DNA of 21,173 nt from an uncultured Campylobacter sp. (GTDB lineage Bacteria > Campylobacterota > Campylobacteria > Campylobacterales > Campylobacteraceae), in assembly GCF_905372745.1 (NCBI RefSeq), contig NZ_CAJPQR010000038.1, positions 1-21,173 of the forward strand. Reading direction: 5' to 3'. Shown in pieces: positions 6,163-13,815 of the stretch. The position numbers and the translations under genes were made by a program. The notes beneath the pieces are model-generated. The model was not told where the DNA came from and ran no database searches. It saw nothing but the letters and a program-made list of their open reading frames with translations. How positions within the stretch are numbered: the first letter of the stretch is position 1; each line of letters opens with the position of its first letter.

Positions 6163-8997
6163 TTACGCCTTTTCTATGCGGCATAGACCGCTTTTGGTTT
6201 CAGGAATCTGAGTGTTTATATCATATCCGTAGTTAGTGACGGTATTTGCGCTCTCGCCTACCGCATAAGGCTTGGTGCCTTCCGGGAAATTACCCGTCAT
6301 ATCAACGCCTTGCATATAACCCGCATAATGAAACGGCATAAAGATGGTGTCGGGTTTAACGGACGGTACCACTCTGGCGCGCACCTTAACCTTAGTACCT
6401 TCAGGCGAATGAACCCAGATGAAATCCCAGTTATTAATGCCGTGTTTAGCCGCAAGTTCAGGGTGGATATCCGCAAACATCTCAGGCGTCAAGCGGCTTA
6501 GATACATACTAGCTCTCGTCTCCATGCCCGCGCCGCTAAAATTTACGAGGCGAGCCGTCGTGAGGATAATAGGAAATTCTTTTGAGTAGTCCTTTGCTAG
6601 CTGGACGGATTTAAATTTTGTATCGACGCGGTTTTGAAGTTTCTTATCCTCAAAGCTCGGATACTTCTGCGCTAGATCAAATCTAGGCGTATGCAGCGGC
6701 TCTCTGTGAAGAGGAATTTGATCCGCAAAAGTCCAAACGATCGTCCTAGCTCGCGCGTTGCCGTACGGAGCGATGTTTTTCTCCATGCATTTTTTAGCGA
6801 TGATATTACTATCGTCATGTATCCAGCTACCGCCTATTTTAGCCTTTTCATCCTCGGTTAGCGTGATGCCTAGCACCTTTTCGATGTTATCTTTTTTGAT
6901 CTCCGGATATCCGCCCTTGACAAACGAATCTACTGGCGCGCTACCGTCTGCGGCTAATTGGCTAACTCCGTTATGCTCTAAGCCGAAGCGGTTTCTAAAA
7001 CCCATACCGCCTTGCCTAACGGACTTGTTTATATCGTAAAGTATCGGGCTGCCCGGATGATCCTCCGTCCAGCACGGCCACGGCAGACCGTAGTATTCGC
7101 CTTCGACTACGGTGCCCGGTTTTCCTAGACTTGTTTTTTCGTCAAATTTATCCCAGTTTTCTTGGTGCTTTTTGAGCCTTTCCGGAGTCCAACCCGTCAT
7201 GCCTATAGTTTTTATTATATTTGCGATCTCGCGCGTAGCAACCTCAGGCCACTCGATCTTACCTTCGGCGTCTCTGATCGTGCGCGTTAGCTCGTCATAG
7301 TAGCCTAGCCTTTTGGCAAGCTCAAACAAAATTTCGTGATCCGGCATACTCTCAAACAAAGGCTCTACGACCTGGCTTCTCCACTGGCCGCTGCGGTTTG
7401 TCGCTACAACCGTACCGCTGGTTTCAAACTGCGTCGCCGCAGGCAGTATGTAGACGTCGTCTTTTTTGTCAGTTATCACGCCGGCATCGTTTACGAAAGG
7501 ATCTACCAGCACTAAAAGCTCAAGCGCATCTAGGCCTTCTTTTACTTTTACTTGTTGCGCGGTTGATGTGATACCGTTGCCGATTACCACTAAGGCTTTT
7601 ATACTGTCGCCGGCATTATCTACGGCTTCGTTGCCGTTTTTACCGTCAAGCACACCCGCCCACCATTTTGATAGCGTAAATCCGGGTTTAAACATCATTT
7701 CAGGCTTAACGAAATTCTTTTGGAGCCATTCAAAATCGACCTTCCACATCTTAGCGAAGTATTTCCAGTTGGCTTCGTTTTTTGGATAGTACCCGGGTAG
7801 CTCGGTCGGCAAATTCGCCATATCCGTCGCGCCTTGAACGTTGTCGTGACCGCGCAGAATATTACAGCCGCCGCCTGATACGCCCATATTTCCTAGCACT
7901 AGTTGCAGGATCGGAGCGATACGAGTGTTTGAGCTGCCTATGGTGTGCTGAGTTAGACCCATCGCCCAAACGACCGATCCCGGGCGATTTTTGGCATAAA
8001 CTTCGGTTATCTCAAGAAGCGTCTCTTTTTTGATCCCGCAAACATCGGCCACGACTTCAGGCGTCCATTTGGCAGCTTCTTCGCGGATCAGATCCATACC
8101 GTAGACGCGGTCGTTTATAAATTCCTTATCTTCCCAGCCGTTTTGAAAGATGATATTCATCATGCCATACATAAAAGGTATATCCGTGCCGGTGCGAATT
8201 TGAGCAAAATAATCAGCCTTAGCCGCAGTTCTCGTGTATCTTGGATCGACCACGATTAGCTTTGCGCCGTTATTTTCCTTCGCTTTTAGAAAATGTCTAA
8301 AGCCGACCGGGTGATTTACCGCCGGATTTGCGCCCACTATAAAGATAGACTTCGCGTTTTGGATATCTCCAAGATGATTGGTCATAGCTCCGTAACCCCA
8401 AGTATTCGCCACACCGGCGACTGTAGAGCTGTGTCAAAGACGTGCTTGGTGATCTAGATTATTAGTCCCGAACATCGCTACGAATTTGCTTATATAATAG
8501 CTTTGTTCGTTGCAATCTTTTGCAGAGCCTAGAAACATCACTTGTTCAGGGTTTTTCTCGCGATACGCTTTTAATTTGGCGCCGATCTCGTCAAGCGCGT
8601 CTTTGTAGCTGATGCGTTTCCATTTACCGCCTATTTTTTTCATCGGGTATTTTACGCGGCAGTGAGAGCGCACCATATCGATGACGTCACTGCCCTTACA
8701 GCAGTGGCCGCCAGCGCTTACCGGGTGATCTTGGGCTACTTCTTGGCGTACCCAAACGCCGTTTTCTACCTCGGCGCGCACTCCGCATCCAACGGAGCAA
8801 ACCGTACAAACGGTTTTTACGATTTTAGAGTTTGGAAACGGATTTGCCATTTCTTCTTTTGTGGCGCTTCTAGTTACGCTGCTAGCAGCCAGCCCGCTCA
8901 TGCCGCCCGCTACGCCTGCTAGCGCGGCCATTTTTAAAAACGATCTTCGCCCGACTGCGTTTGAGTGGGGCATAAGACGTAAATTTGCCTCAGACAT
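6163..8997 (-). CDS. fdhA: Selenocysteine formate dehydrogenase, periplasmic catalytic subunit
   Basis: This is the Tat-exported respiratory formate dehydrogenase alpha subunit. The TGA at 8436-8434 is in frame and decoded as Sec188: QARL-Sec-HSSTVAGVANTWGYGAM. The whole product is 944 residues, the size expected for FdhA/FdnG-type subunits; reading the TGA as a stop would split it into two apparent genes. Residues 1-45 are a twin-arginine signal (R17-R18-S-F-L-K, then a hydrophobic alanine/glycine stretch). The N-terminal 4Fe-4S site is C64-x2-C67-x3-C71 with C99 or C100 before K101. The start has AAAGGA six bases upstream. The order chaperone - small Tat protein - fdhA - fdhB matches the Campylobacter jejuni fdh locus. 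Activity needs SelA/B/C/D (not in this window), FdhD and a Mo/W pterin. Confidence 0.92.
8406..8420 (-). promoter_or_regulatory. SECIS hairpin of fdhA
   Basis: On the minus strand TCGCC (8420-8416), loop GGTGT, GGCGA (8410-8406) form a perfect 5-bp stem that begins 13 bases after the Sec TGA. The fdhF hairpin has the same stem length and spacing, with loop GGTCT. The single loop difference (C to G) is worth noting because the loop is the SelB contact. Confidence 0.7.
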
Positions 8998-9019
8998 ATT
9001 TATCCTTTCTTAAATTTTA

Positions 9020-9196
9020 TTATTTCGCTTGTTCGTAGTATAGATCCCAGTTTTTGCTTCTTTTATAAAGCACCTCGGTCTTTTTGCTTTTACCGTATTT
9101 TAGGTTTGACGCCGCTGCCGTCGCTACTCCGGCCGTAGCCGCTACCGCGCCGACTAGCCCCGCCTTTTTTAAAAATTCTCGCCTATTTTTTTGCAT
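9020..9196 (-). CDS. Small Tat-signal protein of the fdh operon (58 aa)
   Basis: ATG 9196-9194 opens MQKNRREFLKKAGLVGAVAA, then a hydrophobic alanine-rich stretch and a short basic/aromatic tail ending KNWDLYYEQAK before TAA 9022-9020. This is the pattern of the small 'formate dehydrogenase region Tat target' proteins found just upstream of fdhA in many epsilonproteobacteria: R5-R6-E-F-L-K Tat box and about 60 residues. Its ATG overlaps the end of the chaperone gene by 14 bases, with GAGGAAG as ribosome site, so it is translationally coupled. The function of the family is not established; a role in FDH assembly or export is inferred from its fixed position. Confidence 0.85.
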   Translation of the reverse strand: MQKNRREFLKKAGLVGAVAATAGVATAAASNLKYGKSKKTEVLYKRSKNWDLYYEQAK

Positions 9197-9908
9197 TTTC
9201 TTCCTCCATAGCTTTTAGCTTTCTCACTCGGTTTTTTTGCCTTCTTATGGCCTCAGATCTTGAAACTCCATCCAAGGTCTTTTTGCTTTCGCCTTGATTT
9301 ATAGGACGAGGCGCGTTTAAAACTACGCGCTCAAACTCTATAAATCCTTGCAAAAGCACTGCGACGTCTTTGTAAACTTCGCTGCTTTCGTGGTCAAAAA
9401 GATCATTTATAAACTCGTCGATGTTTGGGTTTATGATCTCTTTAAAAAGCTGCTCCTCAAGCTCGCCGTATAACTCCAGCTCGCTCTCGCGCGCGATAAA
9501 TTCGCTCATTAGCGCAAACACGAAACCCACGTTGTCTTCGTTTTCTTTAAATTTAGCCTCGTCGCGCCTAATGTCTGTGCGGGCTAAAATTTTACGCACT
9601 TTAGCGCAGGCGTGTCCGACCTCGTAGCCCTCGTCGTAGTAGGACAGCGAGTTTCTGAGCGGACTTGGCAGAGCGTGGAAAATTTCATCGAATTCATCCA
9701 CTAAATTTTGCGGATTTTTTTCGTCGAATTTTGCCTGTATGCGCATTATCGCGGCGGCCGATTCTTCGTTTAGAGCGTGCGCCGAGGCAAGGCCTAGCAT
9801 CGCGTTTACGCCGCTAAATCTATCAGCGCCTTGGCTAAAAACGAAAAAACGCGAAAATAGCGAGTAATAAAGCCCGCGTCCCGCCGCAAATTCGCCCTTG
9901 CTAGTCAT
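9183..9908 (-). CDS. TorD-like chaperone for formate dehydrogenase
   Basis: A 241-residue all-helical acidic protein of the TorD/DmsD type (molybdoenzyme chaperones that bind the Tat signal and hold the apoenzyme until cofactor insertion). The recognisable region is about residues 60-165 (VDEFDEIFHALPSPLRNSLS, then YYDEGYEVG and NVGFVFALMSEFI). The tail is strongly basic and lysine-rich. It is the first gene of the fdh operon, with AAGGAAG before the ATG, and overlaps the small Tat gene. The position matches the Campylobacter jejuni locus. The client is inferred to be FdhA; the family assignment rests on pattern and context. Confidence 0.8.
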   Translation of the reverse strand: MTSKGEFAAGRGLYYSLFSRFFVFSQGADRFSGVNAMLGLASAHALNEESAAAIMRIQAKFDEKNPQNLVDEFDEIFHALPSPLRNSLSYYDEGYEVGHACAKVRKILARTDIRRDEAKFKENEDNVGFVFALMSEFIARESELELYGELEEQLFKEIINPNIDEFINDLFDHESSEVYKDVAVLLQGFIEFERVVLNAPRPINQGESKKTLDGVSRSEAIRRQKNRVRKLKAMEEENAKK

Positions 9909-9960
9909 TGCCTTCCTTTATCATATTTATCTATTTTTTGAGATTTTTCTCGATTGTGAA

Positions 9961-9966
9961 ACTATA
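9961..9966 (-). promoter_or_regulatory. Predicted -10 box of the fdhAB operon
   Basis: On the minus strand TATAGT (in AGTAGTATAGTTTCAC) lies 52 bases before the chaperone ATG, in an A/T-rich stretch. It is the best -10 candidate, giving a start near 9954; no -35 box is evident. Confidence 0.4.
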
Positions 9967-10029
9967 CTACTTTTTGGCTTATTTCTTATACTTAAAAAAA
10001 ATTAAATCAAAAAAATTAATATACGCTTA

Positions 10030-10050
10030 AATATGCCTTAGTTGCATATT
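10030..10050. promoter_or_regulatory. FDH palindrome 2, upstream of the fdhAB operon
   Basis: Arms AATATGC (10030-10036) and GCATATT (10044-10050) flank the 7-base spacer cttagtt. The core is identical to that upstream of fdhF and fdhD. Its centre, 10040, is about 86 bases upstream of the predicted operon start. The spacer is unrelated to the spacer of the other copies, so the arms, not local duplication, explain the match. Confidence 0.6.
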
Positions 10051-10080
10051 GCTTATAGCGAATTTTAGGGGATAAAAGAA

Positions 10081-10099
10081 ATATGAAATTTACGCATAT
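10081..10099. promoter_or_regulatory. FDH palindrome 2b (one mismatch)
   Basis: ATATGA (10081-10086), N7, GCATAT (10094-10099): the same motif with one changed base in the left arm. Its centre is 50 bases from that of palindrome 2, close to five helical turns, so two bound dimers would sit on the same face of the DNA. Confidence 0.4.
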
Positions 10100-10208
10100 A
10101 TCTTGCTTTTACGCTTTATTTTGATATTTACTTTTAACTCGGCTATTTTAACGGGCGCTAAATGAGCCTAAATTTAAAACCTGGAGCAAAATTTGCAAAA
10201 TTTGAGGC

Positions 10209-11162
10209 TCATTCAAGCCCCAAAAACGCTCCTTCGTCAAATTTAAAATAAATATTTTCGCCGACGTTAAAATTTTGCGAATTAGGCGCCAGGGTTTTTA
10301 TCAAAAAGTCTCCGATTTTGATTTTTACCAAAAGATCTTTGCCAAGATAGAGCGAAACCGAGTGCAAAATACCACTCAAGCACCCATCGACAGGGGTTTT
10401 GCTTAGAGTTACTTTGCCGGGATTTACGGCGATCTTTACGGCGTTACGTAAATTTGACGGCAAATTTACGACCGCATTTTCGTCAAATTTTAAAACCCCG
10501 TCCCGCGCGTCGAAAATATTTTTGTATTCAAATTCGCACACGCGACCCTTGTGCAAAAAGACGTTTTCTTCGGCAACCGCGCTTAGCCATTTATCATCGT
10601 GGCTAGCGATCACAAAGCCGCAGCCGTATCTTTGCCGCATATAAAGCACCGCCTTGCCAAAAAGCTTTGAAGTGCCCACGTCCACGCTATTTGTCGGCTC
10701 GTCGAGTAGATAAAGCCGCGATCTAAGCGCCAAATTTAACGCAAAGCTAACGCGTTGCGTCTGTCCCGAGCTAAGCTCAAAGTGGCGCTTGTTTAAAAAG
10801 CTCTCGTCAAGCCCGACCAAATTTAACGCCTCGCTCGTTCGCTCGTCAAATTCTCCCAGTACTCCGCGGCTTTTTAAAACGGCTTTAAAATTTTCCCTCA
10901 CGGAGCGTTTTAAAAGCGCTGGTTCTGGTAGCAAAACGCTAACGTCGCGCAGTAAATTTAAGCTAGGCGCGCTGCTTCCCCACAGCCGCACTTCGCCGCT
11001 AGTGGGCTTTTGTAAAAATGACATCACTCGCATTAGCGTGCTTTTGCCGCTGCCGTTACTGCCCGTTAGCGCGGTGATTTTGGTGACGTTGATATCAAGG
11101 CGCGGGATGTTTAAAATCTCGCTTGCGCCGTAGTTTAGGCGTAAATTTCTAACGTTTATCAC
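10209..11162 (-). CDS. tupC: Tungstate ABC transporter ATP-binding protein
   Basis: Energises oxyanion import through TupB. It is 317 residues. Walker A is GSNGSGKS (34-41), the signature LSSGQTQRV (130-138), Walker B LYLLDEP (150-156) and the switch histidine H188. Where a Q-loop glutamine is usual, the sequence reads VSVLLPEP (about 74-81). A C-terminal extension (about 230-317) resembles a TOBE/Mop-like beta domain (SGILHSVSLYLGKDLLVKIK). The start is GTG at 11162-11160 with AAGG upstream. It follows tupB after 93 bases on the same strand and is read as tungstate rather than molybdate specific from tupA. ModC is the main alternative. Confidence 0.82.
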   Translation of the reverse strand: MINVRNLRLNYGASEILNIPRLDINVTKITALTGSNGSGKSTLMRVMSFLQKPTSGEVRLWGSSAPSLNLLRDVSVLLPEPALLKRSVRENFKAVLKSRGVLGEFDERTSEALNLVGLDESFLNKRHFELSSGQTQRVSFALNLALRSRLYLLDEPTNSVDVGTSKLFGKAVLYMRQRYGCGFVIASHDDKWLSAVAEENVFLHKGRVCEFEYKNIFDARDGVLKFDENAVVNLPSNLRNAVKIAVNPGKVTLSKTPVDGCLSGILHSVSLYLGKDLLVKIKIGDFLIKTLAPNSQNFNVGENIYFKFDEGAFLGLE

Positions 11163-11255
11163 TGCACGCCTTTCTCATTAAATTTACAAAAAGACTCAAA
11201 TTTGACGCGCCTAGCCCGCTTTTTGCGAGCGTAAATTTTCTAAATTTATAAAATT

Positions 11256-11948
11256 TCATTTATCCAGCCTTTTTAGCGCGTGTATCGTCAAATTTACGGC
11301 AAATGCGATAAAGATAAGCACCAAAGCCAGCGCTATACCCATCGCAAACTCGCCCTTATTCGTCTCCAGCGATACCGCAGTCGTGATCGTGCGAGTAAAA
11401 TATTTGATATTTCCGCCGATCATCATCGCCACGCCGACCTCGGCCACGATACGCCCGTACGCCGTCGCTACGACTACCATCAAAGCATATCTTAGTTCGT
11501 AAAGCACGCAGCCAACGAGCCTTGGCGCGCTCAGGCGTAAATTTAGGATGGTTAGATAGTGCTTTTTGTCCATATTTTCAACGACGCTAGCGCTTAGTGA
11601 GACGATGATAGGCAGAGCCAGCACGAACTGGCCCAGCATAACGGCCTTTAGCGTAAAAAGCAGTCCAAACTCGCCAAACGGGCCGTTTCGCGTGATAAAT
11701 GCGTACAAAATAAGCCCGATCGCAACGGTGGGCATCGCAAGCGCCGTATCGCTGAGCAGTCGCAAAATCCTGCGCCCTCTAAAATCGTAAAATCCCAGCG
11801 TAAAGCCTAGCGGAAAGCCGACTAAAATCGCAAAAAATATCGAAACGCTCGAAGTGTAAAGCGTCGCCCTGATCGCCGAATACGTCTCCTCGTCGCCGCT
11901 AAAAAGCAGTCTAAAGGCCTCCAAAAATCCGTTTAGTAAAAAATCCAA
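11256..11948 (-). CDS. tupB: Tungstate ABC transporter permease
   Basis: Inner-membrane channel of the tungstate importer. It is 230 residues with about five to six hydrophobic helices (about 30-52, 62-82, 90-115, 145-168, 198-222) and the permease loop RIVAEVGVAMMIGGNI (about 166-181), which contacts the ATPase. The start is taken as TTG 11948-11946, preceded by GGAG nine bases upstream; no ATG lies nearby in frame. It is divergent from tupA across 73 bases, with tupC following, so the transporter is split into two units sharing one promoter region. Confidence 0.85.
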   Translation of the reverse strand: MDFLLNGFLEAFRLLFSGDEETYSAIRATLYTSSVSIFFAILVGFPLGFTLGFYDFRGRRILRLLSDTALAMPTVAIGLILYAFITRNGPFGEFGLLFTLKAVMLGQFVLALPIIVSLSASVVENMDKKHYLTILNLRLSAPRLVGCVLYELRYALMVVVATAYGRIVAEVGVAMMIGGNIKYFTRTITTAVSLETNKGEFAMGIALALVLIFIAFAVNLTIHALKRLDK

Positions 11949-11986
11949 ATATTATTTCTCCGTGTGTTTATATGGTTAATTTAATG

Positions 11987-11999
11987 TGCTATAATAGCA
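11987..11999. promoter_or_regulatory. tupA -10 box inside a small palindrome
   Basis: TATAAT (11990-11995) is a consensus -10 box for tupA, and it sits inside the odd palindrome TGCTAT-A-ATAGCA (11987-11999). A palindrome over the -10 box is a natural place for a repressor, for example one sensing tungstate. It differs from the ATATGC-N7-GCATAT motif. The tupB promoter must lie in the same 73-base gap. Confidence 0.45.
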
Positions 12000-12021
12000 T
12001 ACTTTTTAAAAAAGGAGAAAA

Positions 12022-12840
12022 ATGAAAAAAGTAATATTAGGCTCGCTAGTTGCGAGCGTTTTGGCGTTTGCGGGCGATAGCGAACTCATCATGGCTACCA
12101 CTACCAGCACCGATAACACGGGGCTACTAGACGCGATCTATCCTGCGTATAAGGCAAAAACCGGCGTCGATATCAAATGGACTGCCGTAGGCACTGGAGC
12201 TGCGCTAAAACTAGGCGAAAACTGCGATGCGGACATACTTTTCGTGCATTCGCCAAAAGTTGAGAAAGAATTCGTAGAAAAGGGCTTTGGCGTCGAGAGA
12301 AAAGCCGTAATGTACAATGACTTCGTCGTCATCGCCGATAAATCTATCGCAGATAAATTTAAAGGCAAAGACATAAAAGAGAGCTTTGAGCTAATCAAAA
12401 AAGAGAATATCAAATTTTTCTCTCGCGGCGATAAATCAGGCACCGATAACAAAGAAAAAGGTATCTGGAAAAAGATCATCGGCGAAGTACCTGAAAAAGA
12501 CGGCTGGTATATGCAAACCGGCCAAGGCATGCTAGCTACCATCAACGCAGCAGCCGAGCAAAAGGGCGTGACGTTCACCGACCGCGGCACCTACATCAAG
12601 TACGAGGACACCAAAAAAGGCGCGCCTGAGATGGTCATCATCAACGAGGGCGACAACGACTTAAAGAACTTCTACTCGCTAATCGCGGTAAATCCGAAGC
12701 ACTGCGCTAAAGCCGACATCGAAAACGCGAATAAATTTATCGAGTGGGCGACGAGCGAAGAGGGTCAGAAATTTATCGGCGACTTTAAGCTGCTAGATAA
12801 GCCGCTTTTCACGCCTGACGCGAATACTCGCAAGAACTAA
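12022..12840 (+). CDS. tupA: Tungstate-binding periplasmic protein
   Basis: Captures tungstate in the periplasm and delivers it to TupBC. It is 272 residues with a signal peptide (MKKVILGSLVASVLAFA, cleavage likely after residue 17). The TupA signature follows at once: TTTSTDNTGLLD (about 26-37), whose Thr/Ser residues bind the oxyanion, and later TAVGTGAALKLGENCDADIL (about 55-74) and SRGDKSGTDNKEKGIW (about 134-149). These blocks distinguish TupA from ModA. The ribosome site is AAAGGAG. In Campylobacter jejuni TupA binds tungstate and supports formate dehydrogenase activity, which fits its position beside the fdh operon here. Confidence 0.92.
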   Translation: MKKVILGSLVASVLAFAGDSELIMATTTSTDNTGLLDAIYPAYKAKTGVDIKWTAVGTGAALKLGENCDADILFVHSPKVEKEFVEKGFGVERKAVMYNDFVVIADKSIADKFKGKDIKESFELIKKENIKFFSRGDKSGTDNKEKGIWKKIIGEVPEKDGWYMQTGQGMLATINAAAEQKGVTFTDRGTYIKYEDTKKGAPEMVIINEGDNDLKNFYSLIAVNPKHCAKADIENANKFIEWATSEEGQKFIGDFKLLDKPLFTPDANTRKN

Positions 12841-12893
12841 CTTTATTTACGCGCAAATTTGAGTCGAATTTAGAGCTTAAATTTGCGTGATTC

Positions 12894-12915
12894 GGGCGCG
12901 CTTTGCGCCCTTTTT
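12894..12915 (+). terminator. Rho-independent terminator of tupA
   Basis: GGGCGC (12894-12899), loop GCTTT, GCGCCC (12905-12910), then TTTTT. A wider arm pair containing GCAAATTT and AAATTTGC brackets the region just upstream. Confidence 0.85.
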
Positions 12916-12920
12916 GTAAA

Positions 12921-13110
12921 TCAAAATTTATTTTTTGCCTCTTCTTCAAAATTAAACTCTCCGACGCTATTTTTCAATACTTCAAAACATTCATTACTAA
13001 CGGCTTCATCTTTAGTATATGCTTGATATATTGCTTCCCCTTTTTGCTAGATTCTATATCTCGTTGAGGATTAATTATCAGTAGCCACTTTGCACTACCT
13101 TGTGTCAAGT
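12921..13110 (-). pseudogene. 3' fragment of an unrecognised gene, frameshifted
   Basis: On the minus strand the sequence reads LTQGSAKWLLIINPQRDIES (from about 13107) and then, after a change of frame near 13040, continues EAIYQAYTKDEAVSNECFEV and a tail ending FEEEAKNKF before TGA 12923-12921. Neither part has a start, and together they look like the C-terminal 60 or so residues of a lost protein. The first part happens to be in frame with the end of the DUF2290 gene just upstream, separated by its TAA. Family not recognised. It could be the gene into which the neighbouring AT-rich cassette inserted. Confidence 0.45.
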
Positions 13111-13120
13111 TAAAGGTACT

Positions 13121-13810
13121 TTACTTTTTGTAAACAGGCGTACATATATTTACTATCTCTGTTTCTTCAGGGTATAGTGTTGTATCAAAACAATCCTTAT
13201 GTTCAGTAAAGTGAGAACTATATGAAGTATAAGCAGTGTTATAAAAATTCATAATAACAAACTTCAAAAACTGATATGGAGTCAATGCAGATGATACTGG
13301 TATTCTGCAATTTCTATATTGACCTATAGTTAGGTGAGAAACCGGATGGATAATAGGTCGGCTTGTCTTCCGCCCTTTACTATCCTTTCTATCATCAAAA
13401 TCAAACCTTAGAGGCACAGAAACTACTCTTCTATCTAAAATATCACTATAAATTTCATCTTCCAAATAAATGTCGGGTTCGTTTTGAAATATCTCTAAAT
13501 CAGGTGCAGGGGAAAAAGCCAATCGGTGACTCTCTATTTTATCTTTTCTAAATCGATATTGCATCTGTATTAAGGCTCCATCTATCATTTTTATATTGAA
13601 CATTTTATTTCTATATAACTCTAAATACATATCTGTATATGGAATGCTCTTTAAAAAGATATTATTGTCATAAGTACTCACACTCACCTCTTCAATCCCC
13701 TCTGAATATTTCCTTATAGATGGAAAATTTTGATCATCACAAAGTTTGGTTTCAATTATATTGGCTGTTATCCTTTTTATCTGGGTATAAATTTTTTTTG
13801 CAGTTAGCAT
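13121..13810 (-). CDS. DUF2290 protein of Helicase-DUF2290 defence pair
   Basis: A 229-residue protein that I recognise as DUF2290-like from its C-terminal half: VSVPLRFDFDDRK (about 130-142), then HPVSHLTIGQYRNCRIPVSS (about 155-174) and LTPYQFLKFVIMNFYNTAY. Its molecular function is unknown. It begins five bases after the helicase stop, with GAGGTGA as ribosome site, so the two form one operon. This exact partnership is catalogued as an antiphage system (Helicase-DUF2290 among the systems found in phage-satellite hotspots). The gene is far more AT-rich than the tup and fdh genes beside it, which points to acquisition. Confidence 0.75.
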   Translation of the reverse strand: MLTAKKIYTQIKRITANIIETKLCDDQNFPSIRKYSEGIEEVSVSTYDNNIFLKSIPYTDMYLELYRNKMFNIKMIDGALIQMQYRFRKDKIESHRLAFSPAPDLEIFQNEPDIYLEDEIYSDILDRRVVSVPLRFDFDDRKDSKGRKTSRPIIHPVSHLTIGQYRNCRIPVSSALTPYQFLKFVIMNFYNTAYTSYSSHFTEHKDCFDTTLYPEETEIVNICTPVYKK

Positions 13811-13815
13811 TAGAA

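Noticed and set aside
6163..8412. 749-aa gene starting at GTG 8412 separate from the 187-aa Tat gene
   Set aside because: The two parts are in one frame across the Sec TGA at 8436-8434; the GTG is an internal valine and has no ribosome site.
13006..13036. Further copy of the FDH motif (ATATGC at about 13018 followed by ATTGCT)
   Set aside because: The second arm matches poorly and it lies inside a gene fragment, not at a promoter.
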